A stretch of 64,000 nt of DNA from G963665405 sp963665405 (GTDB taxonomy: Bacteria > Chloroflexota > Dehalococcoidia > Lucifugimonadales > G963665405). The notes beneath the pieces were generated by a model. It worked only from the letters and a program-made list of their open reading frames with translations. It was not told the origin of the DNA and did no database searches. Made by a program: the position numbers and the translations under genes. Below, in pieces: positions 26,099 to 33,656 of the stretch. Position 1 is the first letter of the stretch. Each line of letters starts with the position of its first letter. Location: NCBI GenBank assembly GCA_963665405.2, contig OY762261.2, positions 372,001 through 436,000 of the forward strand, read 5' to 3'.

Positions 26099-27604
26099 AT
26101 GACACTGCACGACATATACCTTCTCTCGCCCGAGATCGGGGTGATCGGCGTTGCCGTCGCCCTGCTCGTGCTGGACCTGTTCGTCAGACGCAGGGGGGTG
26201 CTGCCAATCGTGGCGGTGCTGGGACTGCTGGTGCCGCTGGGGTTCAGCATTGCCCTGTCTGTGGACCTGTATCAGGACGGTGCGGACAAGATGCAGGGTC
26301 TGTTCGGCACCCTGGTCGTAGACCGGTTCAGCCTGTTCTTCAAGTACATCTTCCTAGGGGTGGTCGCGCTGGTCCTGCTGGCATCGACCGACTACGTCCG
26401 CAACTTCAGGGGCTTCCAGGCGGAGTACTACGCGCTGATCCTGTTCTCAGCCAGCGGCATGATGCTGCTCGCGTCTACGACCGAGCTGATCACGATCTAC
26501 ATCGCCCTCGAGCTGACGGCGCTCCCGATCGCGGCGCTGGCGGCGTTCCTGCGGAGCGGACGCTCGGCCGAGTCGGGCATGAAGTTCCTCATCCTCAGCG
26601 CCATAAGCTCGGCCATCCTGCTCTACGGCATGGTGCTGGTCTACGGCTTCACCGGCACCACGCATCTCGACGGGATCGCCACAGCTCTGGGGAGCCTCGA
26701 CACGAGTAGCGGCGAGCCCTTCGGCAGCTACCTTCTGCTGATGGGGATCGTCTTGATGGTGGCCGGGTTCGGGTTCAAGCTGGCCATCGTGCCGTTCCAC
26801 ATGTGGGCCCCGGACGTGTACGAGGGCTCGCCCACGCCCGTGACCGCCTTCCTGTCGGTCGCGAGCAAGGCGGCGGGGTTCGCGGTGGTCCTGCGGGTGT
26901 TCTACGTGGCTTTCTCCCAGGACATCGTGCCCGACGTCGTAAGCATCGACTGGAGCGCGGTGTTTGCCATCCTCGCCGCGCTCTCGATGACGATCGGTAA
27001 CCTGGTGGCGATCACGCAGAGCAACATCAAGCGGATGCTCGCCTACAGCACGGTGGCTCACGCGGGCTACATCGCCGTGGGGCTGGCCGCGGTCTCCGTT
27101 CGGGCGCCCGGCGACCCGCTCATCGGTCCGTCCGGCGTCCTCTTCTATATAGCGGGCTATGCTGCGACCAACATGGCGGCGTTCATCGCCATCATAGTGA
27201 TCTCCAACCGGATCGCCAGCGATCGGATCGAGGACTTCGCCGGCATGGGGAGGAGGGCGCCCTATCTAGCCGCCGTGCTGGGGTTCGCGCTGATCTCTCT
27301 GACCGGGATCCCTCCGACGGTCGGCTTCATGGTGAAGGTGTTCATCTTCGGCTCCGCGATCACCAGCGGGCTGACCTGGCTGGCCGTCGTGGGCGCGATC
27401 AACAGCGTGGTGTCGGCCTACTACTATCTGCGTGTGGTCAAGGTGATGTACCTGGCGCCCCCGGCGAGCGACGAGCCGGTGACCGTCGGCATCCCCGTTC
27501 GATTTGCGATAGCCACCACCCTGGCTGCGGTACTCTTCTTTGGGATATATCCGACGCCTCTCCTCAACGCCGCCAGGAAGGCGGCCGAGGTGCTTCTTTC
27601 CTGA
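26099..27604 (+). CDS. nuoN: NADH-quinone oxidoreductase subunit N
   Basis: Antiporter-like subunit closest to the NuoAJKH module. Conserved blocks include TTELITIYIALELTALPIAA with the key Glu, FHMWAPDVYEGSPTPVTAFL, and SNIKRMLAYSTVAHAGYIAV. The 501-residue length is typical. ATG 26099 follows AAAGA and a repeat-bearing spacer. It ends the operon; NAD kinase follows 42 nt downstream on the same strand. Confidence 0.96.
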   Translation: MTLHDIYLLSPEIGVIGVAVALLVLDLFVRRRGVLPIVAVLGLLVPLGFSIALSVDLYQDGADKMQGLFGTLVVDRFSLFFKYIFLGVVALVLLASTDYVRNFRGFQAEYYALILFSASGMMLLASTTELITIYIALELTALPIAALAAFLRSGRSAESGMKFLILSAISSAILLYGMVLVYGFTGTTHLDGIATALGSLDTSSGEPFGSYLLLMGIVLMVAGFGFKLAIVPFHMWAPDVYEGSPTPVTAFLSVASKAAGFAVVLRVFYVAFSQDIVPDVVSIDWSAVFAILAALSMTIGNLVAITQSNIKRMLAYSTVAHAGYIAVGLAAVSVRAPGDPLIGPSGVLFYIAGYAATNMAAFIAIIVISNRIASDRIEDFAGMGRRAPYLAAVLGFALISLTGIPPTVGFMVKVFIFGSAITSGLTWLAVVGAINSVVSAYYYLRVVKVMYLAPPASDEPVTVGIPVRFAIATTLAAVLFFGIYPTPLLNAARKAAEVLLS

Positions 27605-27646
27605 GCGGGGCACCGTCTGGTAGGCTGTTGGTGCCGCGGAGGGGCC

Positions 27647-28495
27647 ATGGGTGAGCTGGTCGGTTTCGTCTACAACGCGCACATCCCTCGGGCTGCCACG
27701 CTCGTCGAATCCCTTGTCAAGTCTCTGGGCCTGGAGGGGCGGAGCTGGGCGTGCCCGGTGCCGGATATCGCGGCGCTGTCAGCCAGGTTTCCCGACACCA
27801 GCGTGGTGATCACGGCAGGCGGAGACGGGACGATCCTCCGCACCGTGCACGTGGCCGCCCTGTTCAAGGTGCCGATTCTCGGGGTCAACCTCGGGCGCGT
27901 GGGCTTCATGACGGAGCTCGGCGTCGAGGAGGCGGCAGAGAAGATTCCCTCATATCTCGATGGCTCTCACCGCGTCGAGGAGAGGATGATGATCGAGGCG
28001 ACCGTCCACCGTTCGGACGGCGGCGCCTCGTCCACGGCACATAGCCTGAACGACGTGGTCGTCGCCCGCGGACCGACCCCTCACCTCCTGGACATCTACG
28101 CGACAATAGACGGCGTCCCGCTGACCACCTACCGCGCCGACGGCCTGGTCATCTGCACGCCGACCGGGAGCACGGGGTACGCCCTATCCGCGGGCGGGCC
28201 GATCGTGCACCCGGAGGCTCGCGAGATCCTGCTGCAGCCCGTGGCCGCCCACATGAGCCTGAACACCGGACTGGTGGTGCCGGGCACCTCGATCGTCGAT
28301 CTGGCGGTCAGGGAGCCCGACGGCGCCGTGTTCAGCGTCGACGGGGTGATCGGCGCCACGCTCGAGCCCGGAGATCGGGTGACCGTCCGGTCTAGCCCTC
28401 ACACTGCCATGTTCCTGAGAGCGGGTCAGCCGGCCGACTTCTACACGACGCTGACCCGCTGGCTCAGATTCGGCGGCCGGCCGGCACCGACCTGA
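27647..28495 (+). CDS. nadK: NAD kinase
   Basis: ATP- or polyphosphate-dependent NAD kinase producing NADP. AGGDGTILR near residues 57-65 is the GGDG catalytic motif, HSLNDVVVARG the NE/D segment, and CTPTGSTGYALSAGGPI the glycine-rich substrate loop. The 282-residue length is standard. ATG 27647 is preceded by GGAGGGGCC. It lies directly behind nuoN and could be read through from the nuo operon; the gap of 42 nt has no obvious terminator. Confidence 0.95.
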   Translation: MGELVGFVYNAHIPRAATLVESLVKSLGLEGRSWACPVPDIAALSARFPDTSVVITAGGDGTILRTVHVAALFKVPILGVNLGRVGFMTELGVEEAAEKIPSYLDGSHRVEERMMIEATVHRSDGGASSTAHSLNDVVVARGPTPHLLDIYATIDGVPLTTYRADGLVICTPTGSTGYALSAGGPIVHPEAREILLQPVAAHMSLNTGLVVPGTSIVDLAVREPDGAVFSVDGVIGATLEPGDRVTVRSSPHTAMFLRAGQPADFYTTLTRWLRFGGRPAPT

Positions 28496-28512
28496 TGTTC
28501 CGATCCCGCAGC

Positions 28513-28770
28513 ATGATGAAGAACGGGGTGTGCAGAGGGGCGAAGCCCCTTTGCCGGGAGTCTGAGGGCCTGTCCTGAGCCTGCCGAAGGGGTGTCCCTC
28601 AGATACGATTCCGCCCTTCCTGGCCGGGGGTGATGAAAAACGGGGTGTGCAGAGGGGCGAAGCCCCTTTGCCGGGAGTCTGAGGGTGTCCCTCAGATATG
28701 ATTCCTCCCCCCTTCCTGGCCAGGAAGGGGGGAGGGGGATGGTCGAAAGGGTTTCTCAGCACCACGCCCT
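28513..28770 (+). repeat. Two family A repeats in tandem
   Basis: The 28496-28812 gap is filled by two direct copies. Each starts near GATGAAGAACGGGGTGTGCA or GATGAAAAACGGGGTGTGCA (28513 and about 28631), then AGGGGCGAAGCCCCT, CCGGGAGTCTGAGGG, a CCCTCAGATA(C/T)GATTC block and a C-rich/G-rich palindrome centred on CCTGGCCAGG. The first copy has an extra 30 nt inserted in the middle (CCTGTCCTGAGCCTGCCGAA) and a truncated end. The second is near-complete and ends GGATGGTCGAAAGGGTTTCT. The only other recognisable signal in the gap is the RBS of the NUDIX gene. Confidence 0.8.
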
Positions 28771-28812
28771 GCCAGACTTGCCGAGAAACCGTCAGGAAAA
28801 CCGGAGGACCTA

Positions 28813-29346
28813 TTGCAGCACGAAGAGGTCACCTCAACCGACCGCGTCTACGAGGGGAAGATTCTCAACCTGAGGGTCGACAGTGTCGATCTCCCCAACG
28901 GCCGCAAGGCCACCCGCGAGGTCGTCGAGCACTCCCATACGGTGGTCGTCGTGCCCATCGACCCGGACGAGAACGTGATCTTCGTGCGCCAGTACCGGCG
29001 CCCGGTGGGTGCCCCCTTGCTGGAGGTCCCGGCCGGCCGGATGGAGCCTGGGGAGTCGAGCGACGAGGCGGTCCAGCGCGAGCTTCAGGAGGAGGCCGGG
29101 TTCAGGTCGGACGACCTGCACAAGCTGGGCGGGTTCTGGGTCAGTCCGGGACACTGCACCGAGTTCACCCACATCTACGTCGCCCTGGACCTGGTGCCAA
29201 GCGCCCTCGAGCCCGACTTCGACGAGGACATAAGCACCGAGAGGGTGCCGCTGTCGAAAATCCCGGACATGATCCGCCGAGGCGAGATTCACGACCTCTC
29301 CACCGTTGCGGGCCTGATGCTCGTGCTCGGGGGGTACGGGGGATAG
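28813..29346 (+). CDS. NUDIX hydrolase (ADP-ribose pyrophosphatase-like)
   Basis: Hydrolyses nucleoside diphosphate linked compounds, probably ADP-ribose. The NUDIX box GRMEPGESSDEAVQREL continuing QEEAGF is complete, and VPIDPDENVIFVRQYRRPVG and WVSPGHCTEFTHIYVA match ADP-ribose pyrophosphatases. The 177-residue protein begins at TTG 28813, supported by GGAGG 5 nt upstream. The gene ends in a short tandem repeat (GGTACGGG units) that also forms the 30-nt spacer to the peptidase gene. It follows NAD kinase across a repeat, which fits an NAD-metabolism neighbourhood. Confidence 0.88.
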   Translation: MQHEEVTSTDRVYEGKILNLRVDSVDLPNGRKATREVVEHSHTVVVVPIDPDENVIFVRQYRRPVGAPLLEVPAGRMEPGESSDEAVQRELQEEAGFRSDDLHKLGGFWVSPGHCTEFTHIYVALDLVPSALEPDFDEDISTERVPLSKIPDMIRRGEIHDLSTVAGLMLVLGGYGG

Positions 29347-29367
29347 GGTACGGGGTACGGGGTACAG
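29331..29367 (+). repeat. GGGTACG microrepeat at the NUDIX stop
   Basis: Four to five imperfect copies of GGGGTACG span the last codons and stop of the NUDIX gene and most of the spacer before the peptidase start. Slippage here would alter only the C-terminal residues of the NUDIX protein or the spacing to the next start codon. Confidence 0.5.
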
Positions 29368-29376
29368 GACACGCGC

Positions 29377-30738
29377 ATGGTGACGAGCCTCAAAAACCTT
29401 CTGGAGCAGGTCGACGAAGGCCGGGACGAGCTGATCTCGCTGCACCGCGACCTGGTGCGCATCCCGTCCGTGAACACCGGCTCGATGCCGACGGGCAACG
29501 AGACGGAGGTCTGCGAGCTTGTGAAGGGCTGGCTTGCCGGGTTCGGGGTCGAGACCGAGATCCTGGAGCGGGTGCCCCGGCGGGGCAACCTGATCGCCCG
29601 GCTGGAAGGCCGGTCCGGCAAGGCCGGACTGATGTTCATGTCCCACACCGACGTCGTCCCGGTCGAGGAGGAGGCGAGGTGGCGCTTTCCCCCCTTCAGT
29701 GCCACGATGGCCGACGGGCGCGTCTACGGTCGCGGGGCGAGTGACTGCAAGGGCCTCCTCGCCTCGCAGCTTGTGGCGATGAGCCTGCTGGCAAGCAGCG
29801 GCGTCCAGCTAAAGGACGGCCTGATCCTCGCGTCCGGCGCCGACAAGGAGCATGGTGGCCGGTACGGGTTCGGCTGGCTTGCCGAGACCCACCCCGACAA
29901 GATCGCCGCGCCGTTTGCCGTGAACGAGGGTGGGGGCACCCCGCTCAGAAGCTCCGGGCCCGTCAGCTACGCCTTCGGAGTGGGCGAGAAGGGCCGCCTT
30001 CAGGTAGAGATCACGGTGAGGGGGTCGAGCGCCCACGCCTCGGTGCCCTGGCAGGGCACGAACGCCCTCCACCGGCTGTCGCAGGTGCTTCAGCGGATCG
30101 AGGCGTACGAGCCGGAGCGCGACACCTCCTCGAGCCTCTTCGCACACCTCTCTTTCCTGGCCATCGAGCACCGGGTGTCGCCGGAGACCGTCGACGAGGT
30201 CATCCGCGAGGTCGAGGCCGACGACCCTCGACTCGCGTCGCTGATGCGGGCGACCTCACGCATGACGGTGACCCCGACGATGGTCAGCGGTGGGATCAAG
30301 TCCAACAGCGTGCCGGAGTCGATCCGGCTGACCTGCGACGTCCGGACGCTGCCGCACCAGGACGACGCCTATCTGAGACAGGAGCTAGAAGAGATGCTCG
30401 GAGGGATCGACGGCATCGACTTCGAGATCGACTACATGGCGGTGCCCAACGCATCGCCGTTCGAGACCGAGCTAATGGAGCGCATCAGCACCGCGACCGC
30501 CCTGGCGCTCGGGCGCGACGACGTCCAGCTGGTCCCCGCGATCTCGACCGGATTCACCGACTCGCGCTTCACCCGGCCTCTCGGCATCGTGACCTACGGC
30601 TACATGGGCACCCATCCCGACGACGACCCGGCGCTGTTCAACGTCCACGGCACGGACGAGTCGATAGGGATCGAAAGCCTGGTCAGCGGGACCAAGGTGA
30701 TGCTCGCCCTCGCCTACGATCTCCTCGCGGCCAGGTAG
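29377..30738 (+). CDS. M20/M25/M40 family metallopeptidase
   Basis: Zinc-dependent amidohydrolase or dipeptidase of the ArgE/DapE/CPG2 superfamily. MSHTDVVPV gives the first metal His/Asp, GRGASDCKG the bridging Asp, ADKEHGG the catalytic Glu pair and NEGGG a further ligand. The dimerisation lid is VRGSSAHASVPWQGTNALH. The C-terminal His is in VHGTDESI. At 453 residues it is full length. The start ATG has only a weak RBS. The last ~50 nt of the gene are duplicated downstream at 31128-31197 beyond a repeat element. Substrate is unknown. Confidence 0.9.
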   Translation: MVTSLKNLLEQVDEGRDELISLHRDLVRIPSVNTGSMPTGNETEVCELVKGWLAGFGVETEILERVPRRGNLIARLEGRSGKAGLMFMSHTDVVPVEEEARWRFPPFSATMADGRVYGRGASDCKGLLASQLVAMSLLASSGVQLKDGLILASGADKEHGGRYGFGWLAETHPDKIAAPFAVNEGGGTPLRSSGPVSYAFGVGEKGRLQVEITVRGSSAHASVPWQGTNALHRLSQVLQRIEAYEPERDTSSSLFAHLSFLAIEHRVSPETVDEVIREVEADDPRLASLMRATSRMTVTPTMVSGGIKSNSVPESIRLTCDVRTLPHQDDAYLRQELEEMLGGIDGIDFEIDYMAVPNASPFETELMERISTATALALGRDDVQLVPAISTGFTDSRFTRPLGIVTYGYMGTHPDDDPALFNVHGTDESIGIESLVSGTKVMLALAYDLLAAR

Positions 30739-30759
30739 CCCACCCCCCGAACGCCCTCA

Positions 30760-31106
30760 GGGGCTTTGCACGAAAACTGGCTTCTTGGCCGATCCTGCAC
30801 GGAAACGCCAGGTCGGCGTTTGGGGTGTACAGAGGGGCTGAGCCCGTCCGACTCAAATCCAAATCCCGCCTCTTGGGGGTTCTAAGGGGGCCTGGGCCCC
30901 ATTCGCGGGGGCTTGGGGGCGTCCCCCAAGAATAAACCCCCCAGGGCGGGCGGGGTCGAAAACATGAAGCGGGCCAGCCGCGACCCGGTTAGCTCGTGGG
31001 GGACAGGGTGTGCAGATCCCGACAAGTCGGGATTGCCGGGAGTCTGAGGCTTTCCCTCAGATATGATCTCTCCGTCTCGTGCAGAACGGACTTTCTGTGC
31101 AAGGCC
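30760..31106 (-). repeat. Composite ~345-bp hairpin element, copy 2 (inverted)
   Basis: Reverse-complement counterpart of 15955-16287: it opens GGGCTTTGCACGAAAACTGG, has the family B block with CTTGGGGGCGTCCCCCAAG, then the family A hairpins, and ends TCGTGCAGAACGGACTTTCT. Sequence similarity to copy 1 is obvious by eye over the whole length. Apart from the duplicated peptidase end, it accounts for the gap 30739-31195. Confidence 0.7.
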
Positions 31107-31127
31107 GCCCTCAGGAAACTGCGCGGC

Positions 31128-31197
31128 ACCAAGGTGATGCTCGCCCCTCGTCTACGATCTCCTCGCGGCCAGTTAGCCCACCCCCCGGAGCGCCCTC
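31128..31197 (+). pseudogene. Duplicated 3' end of the M20 peptidase gene
   Basis: About 70 nt here repeat 30691-30759 (ACCAAGGTGATGCTCGCCC, TACGATCTCCTCGCGGCCAG, TAGCCCACCCCCCG) with roughly five substitutions and one inserted base. The copy includes the stop codon and the 3' flank. The insertion breaks the frame. It lies directly after composite element copy 2, so the element is bracketed by direct repeats of the gene end. Confidence 0.8.
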
Positions 31198-32347
31198 AAG
31201 AAACCTCGCGGAGGACGTTGTACATGTGGAGGTACAGCTTGAACGCCTCCCGCGTGAAGGTCAGAGGGTTCACCTGCCTGGTGGGGTCCACATGCTGAAA
31301 GAAGGAGAACTCGGTGTGATACGTCCCCCGGCCCTCGCCGAGCGCCTCCACCAGCCTTCTCGACTCCTCCGCCGGCACTAGCTGGTCCTCCCGGTCGTGC
31401 ATCACGAGCACCCTCGCCTTCAGGTCGTCGATCCGAGTGCTGGGCGAGATCCGCCGGAAGAAGGCGTGTGTCGCCGGAGATAGCTGATCCATCAGCGCGT
31501 CTACCTCGTCGAGAGCTGGGTCGTCCAGGAGACGGTACACCGCCCCGGCCTCGGTCGACAGCGCGTCCAGCTCCTCCGGCGGCGGCCGGCGTCCCTCGAT
31601 GAACGTCTCTTTCAGGAAGGCTCTCTCCTCGGCGTCCGCGACGCCCTCGATCAGGTGAGTCGTCACCACCTCCACGCTCAGCGCGTCCGGACTCCACGGC
31701 TCCGAGACTCCGTCGAGAAAGCGGTTCTCCGTGACGATGGCCCTGACCAGGTCGCGGACGTCGTAGTATCCGGCGAAGAAGTTGATGAACCGGACCCGGT
31801 CTCGAATACGGGGGTCCTGAGCCGCGACCATCGCGAGCGAGGCGCCGATGCAGAATCCGCCCATCCCGGCCCTGCCCGGATCGACCGAGTCCAGGCCGAT
31901 CAGGTATTCGAACCCACGGACTAGGTTGTCGACCTCCCCGGCGTCGATCCGCTTCTGAGTCATCGACTCCGACCACGGCAGCATCACGGCCATCCCCGCG
32001 CTGGCCAGGCCCTCGGCCAAGCTGACCACCCGGGGATCGTCCCGGCCGGCCGGATTGACGCCGAGGAACAGCAGTACGGCACTGTGTTTCCCGGAGCCCG
32101 ACGGCAGATAGAGGTCCGCGACGCCCCGACCCTCGGACAGCGGGTAGTGGACCTCCTGTCTGGTGGGACTCCCGGTGAACCAGGCTTGAGGCTTGATGGG
32201 AATCCCAGGGACCACCTGCGGCACGAACAGGGCTGTCCGGAAGGCCACCCTGCCCTGCGGCGTCACGACGATCAGCAGGATCACGAGCGCCACGACGGCG
32301 GCCAGGACGATCAGGACCCTTTTGGCTATTCTGGCTATTCGTCTCAT
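31196..32347 (-). CDS. Membrane-anchored dienelactone hydrolase-like alpha/beta hydrolase
   Basis: Alpha/beta hydrolase with an N-terminal signal anchor (IAKRVLIVLAAVVALVILLI), so the catalytic domain should face outside the membrane. GGFCIGAS near the middle is a G-x-C-x-G nucleophile elbow with Cys, as in dienelactone hydrolases. VLVMHDREDQLVP supplies the acid and FFQHVDP the histidine. I use ATG 32347 (383 residues), which places the anchor at the N-terminus; an upstream ATG at 32392 would add 15 residues. The gene is divergent from ispD and its stop lies at the duplicated peptidase end. Substrate unknown. Confidence 0.75.
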   Translation of the reverse strand: MRRIARIAKRVLIVLAAVVALVILLIVVTPQGRVAFRTALFVPQVVPGIPIKPQAWFTGSPTRQEVHYPLSEGRGVADLYLPSGSGKHSAVLLFLGVNPAGRDDPRVVSLAEGLASAGMAVMLPWSESMTQKRIDAGEVDNLVRGFEYLIGLDSVDPGRAGMGGFCIGASLAMVAAQDPRIRDRVRFINFFAGYYDVRDLVRAIVTENRFLDGVSEPWSPDALSVEVVTTHLIEGVADAEERAFLKETFIEGRRPPPEELDALSTEAGAVYRLLDDPALDEVDALMDQLSPATHAFFRRISPSTRIDDLKARVLVMHDREDQLVPAEESRRLVEALGEGRGTYHTEFSFFQHVDPTRQVNPLTFTREAFKLYLHMYNVLREVS

Positions 32348-32451
32348 GGCGCGCCTAAATATTACCGCAGTACGATCCCGCTGTCCTTTCACGCGCTCTC
32401 GGATGTATTATGGTCGGGCAATCTTTCGAGGGGAGAGTCTTGGGATCACCG

Positions 32452-33177
32452 ATGCGGAGCCCCCTGCATGAAACGCCCCAGGGCATGGTCGGGGCCATAG
32501 TCGTAGCCGCCGGAGCCAGCCGCCGCATGGCCGGCGCGGACAAGGTTTTTGCTCCGGTGATGGGACGGCCGCTGGTAGCTCACAGCCTCCAGGTACTGGT
32601 GGAGTCCCCGCAGATTGGACAGATCGCCCTCGTCGTCTCTTCGGAGAACATGGAGCAGGGCAAACGCATGGTCAGAGAGTATGGATGGGACAGGGTAATC
32701 CGGGTGTGCCCCGGGGGCCTGCGGCGCCAGGACTCGGTCTGTAGCGGCATCAAGGACATGCCGCACGCGGGGTGGATCATCGTTCACGACGGCGCCCGGC
32801 CGTGCCTCGACGGCGACATGATCGCCAGGGGGCTCGGTGCGGCTCGGGAGTCGGGAGCGGCTGTGGCAGCCGTGGCCGTCAAAGACACCATCAAGGAAGC
32901 GGGTCCGGACGGGGTCGTGCAGCACACCCTGTCGCGCGACCGGCTGTGGGCGGTCCAGACCCCACAGGTGTTCAGCGCGCGAATGCTGCGCGAGGCTCAT
33001 AGGCGGGTGGTCGAAGACGTCACCGACGACGCCTCGATGGTCGAGCAGGTGGGCGGCACGGTGCATATCTTTCCCGGCTCCTACGACAATCTCAAGGTGA
33101 CCACCGCCGAGGACCTGTCATTCGTCGAGGCGACGCTCGAGAAGCGCCGAGCGGCTGCCATCAGGGCCCGCGGATGA
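32452..33177 (+). CDS. ispD: 2-C-methyl-D-erythritol 4-phosphate cytidylyltransferase
   Basis: Third enzyme of the MEP isoprenoid pathway; transfers CMP from CTP to methylerythritol phosphate. GAIVVAAGASRRMAGADK is the CTP-binding loop, VHDGARPCLD the metal/substrate motif, and WAVQTPQVFSARML the conserved middle. The start is uncertain: ATG 32410, 32452 and 32485 are in frame. I use 32452, which has GGGA 6 nt upstream and gives 241 residues; 32485 begins exactly at the core but has a poor RBS. ispF overlaps the stop by 4 nt. The products feed the prenyl synthase and hopanoid operon. Confidence 0.92.
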   Translation: MRSPLHETPQGMVGAIVVAAGASRRMAGADKVFAPVMGRPLVAHSLQVLVESPQIGQIALVVSSENMEQGKRMVREYGWDRVIRVCPGGLRRQDSVCSGIKDMPHAGWIIVHDGARPCLDGDMIARGLGAARESGAAVAAVAVKDTIKEAGPDGVVQHTLSRDRLWAVQTPQVFSARMLREAHRRVVEDVTDDASMVEQVGGTVHIFPGSYDNLKVTTAEDLSFVEATLEKRRAAAIRARG

Positions 33178-33656
33178 GCTGCAGGTCCGGGATCGGAATG
33201 GACGTCCACCCCCTCGTCGAGGGCCGGGCGCTCATTCTGGGCGGCGTCACCGTGCCGCACTCCAGGGGCCTCGAAGGACACAGCGACGGCGACGTGCTCA
33301 TCCATGCGGTGATCGACGCCCTGTTTGGCGCCGCAGGGATGGGCGACATCGGTACCCACTTCCCGTCGTCGGACCCCCACCTCGAAGGCGCCTCCAGCGC
33401 CGTGCTCCTCGGCGAGACCGTGGAGATGATCGGTGCGCGCGGCTGGCAGGTCTCCTACGTCGATGCTACAATCGTCGCCGAAAAACCGGTGCTCAGCCCC
33501 TTCATCGGGCAGATCAAGGAGCGGCTCGCCTCGGCGATGCGGGCGGACCCCGGCATGGTGAACATCAAGGCCAAGTCGACCGACGGGCTTGGATTCGTGG
33601 GAAGAGGCGAGGGCATCGCCGCGCTCGCCATCTCAACCGTCCAGAAGCTGGAATGA
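33174..33656 (+). CDS. ispF: 2-C-methyl-D-erythritol 2,4-cyclodiphosphate synthase
   Basis: MEP-pathway enzyme that cyclises CDP-methylerythritol phosphate with loss of CMP; a zinc-dependent homotrimer. GIGMDVHPL gives the Asp/His zinc ligands, LEGHSDGDVLIHAVIDAL the second motif, and MVNIKAKSTDGLGFVGRGEG the C-terminal CTP region. The 160-residue length is exact for the family. The ATG overlaps the ispD stop (ATGA) and its stop overlaps the cysS start, so the three genes are one unit. Confidence 0.97.
   Translation: MSCRSGIGMDVHPLVEGRALILGGVTVPHSRGLEGHSDGDVLIHAVIDALFGAAGMGDIGTHFPSSDPHLEGASSAVLLGETVEMIGARGWQVSYVDATIVAEKPVLSPFIGQIKERLASAMRADPGMVNIKAKSTDGLGFVGRGEGIAALAISTVQKLE

Noticed and set aside
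28513..28770. Family A repeats as rho-independent terminators
   Set aside because: The stems lack a following T-run and copies also occur inside operons; an attenuating role remains possible but a terminator call is not supported.
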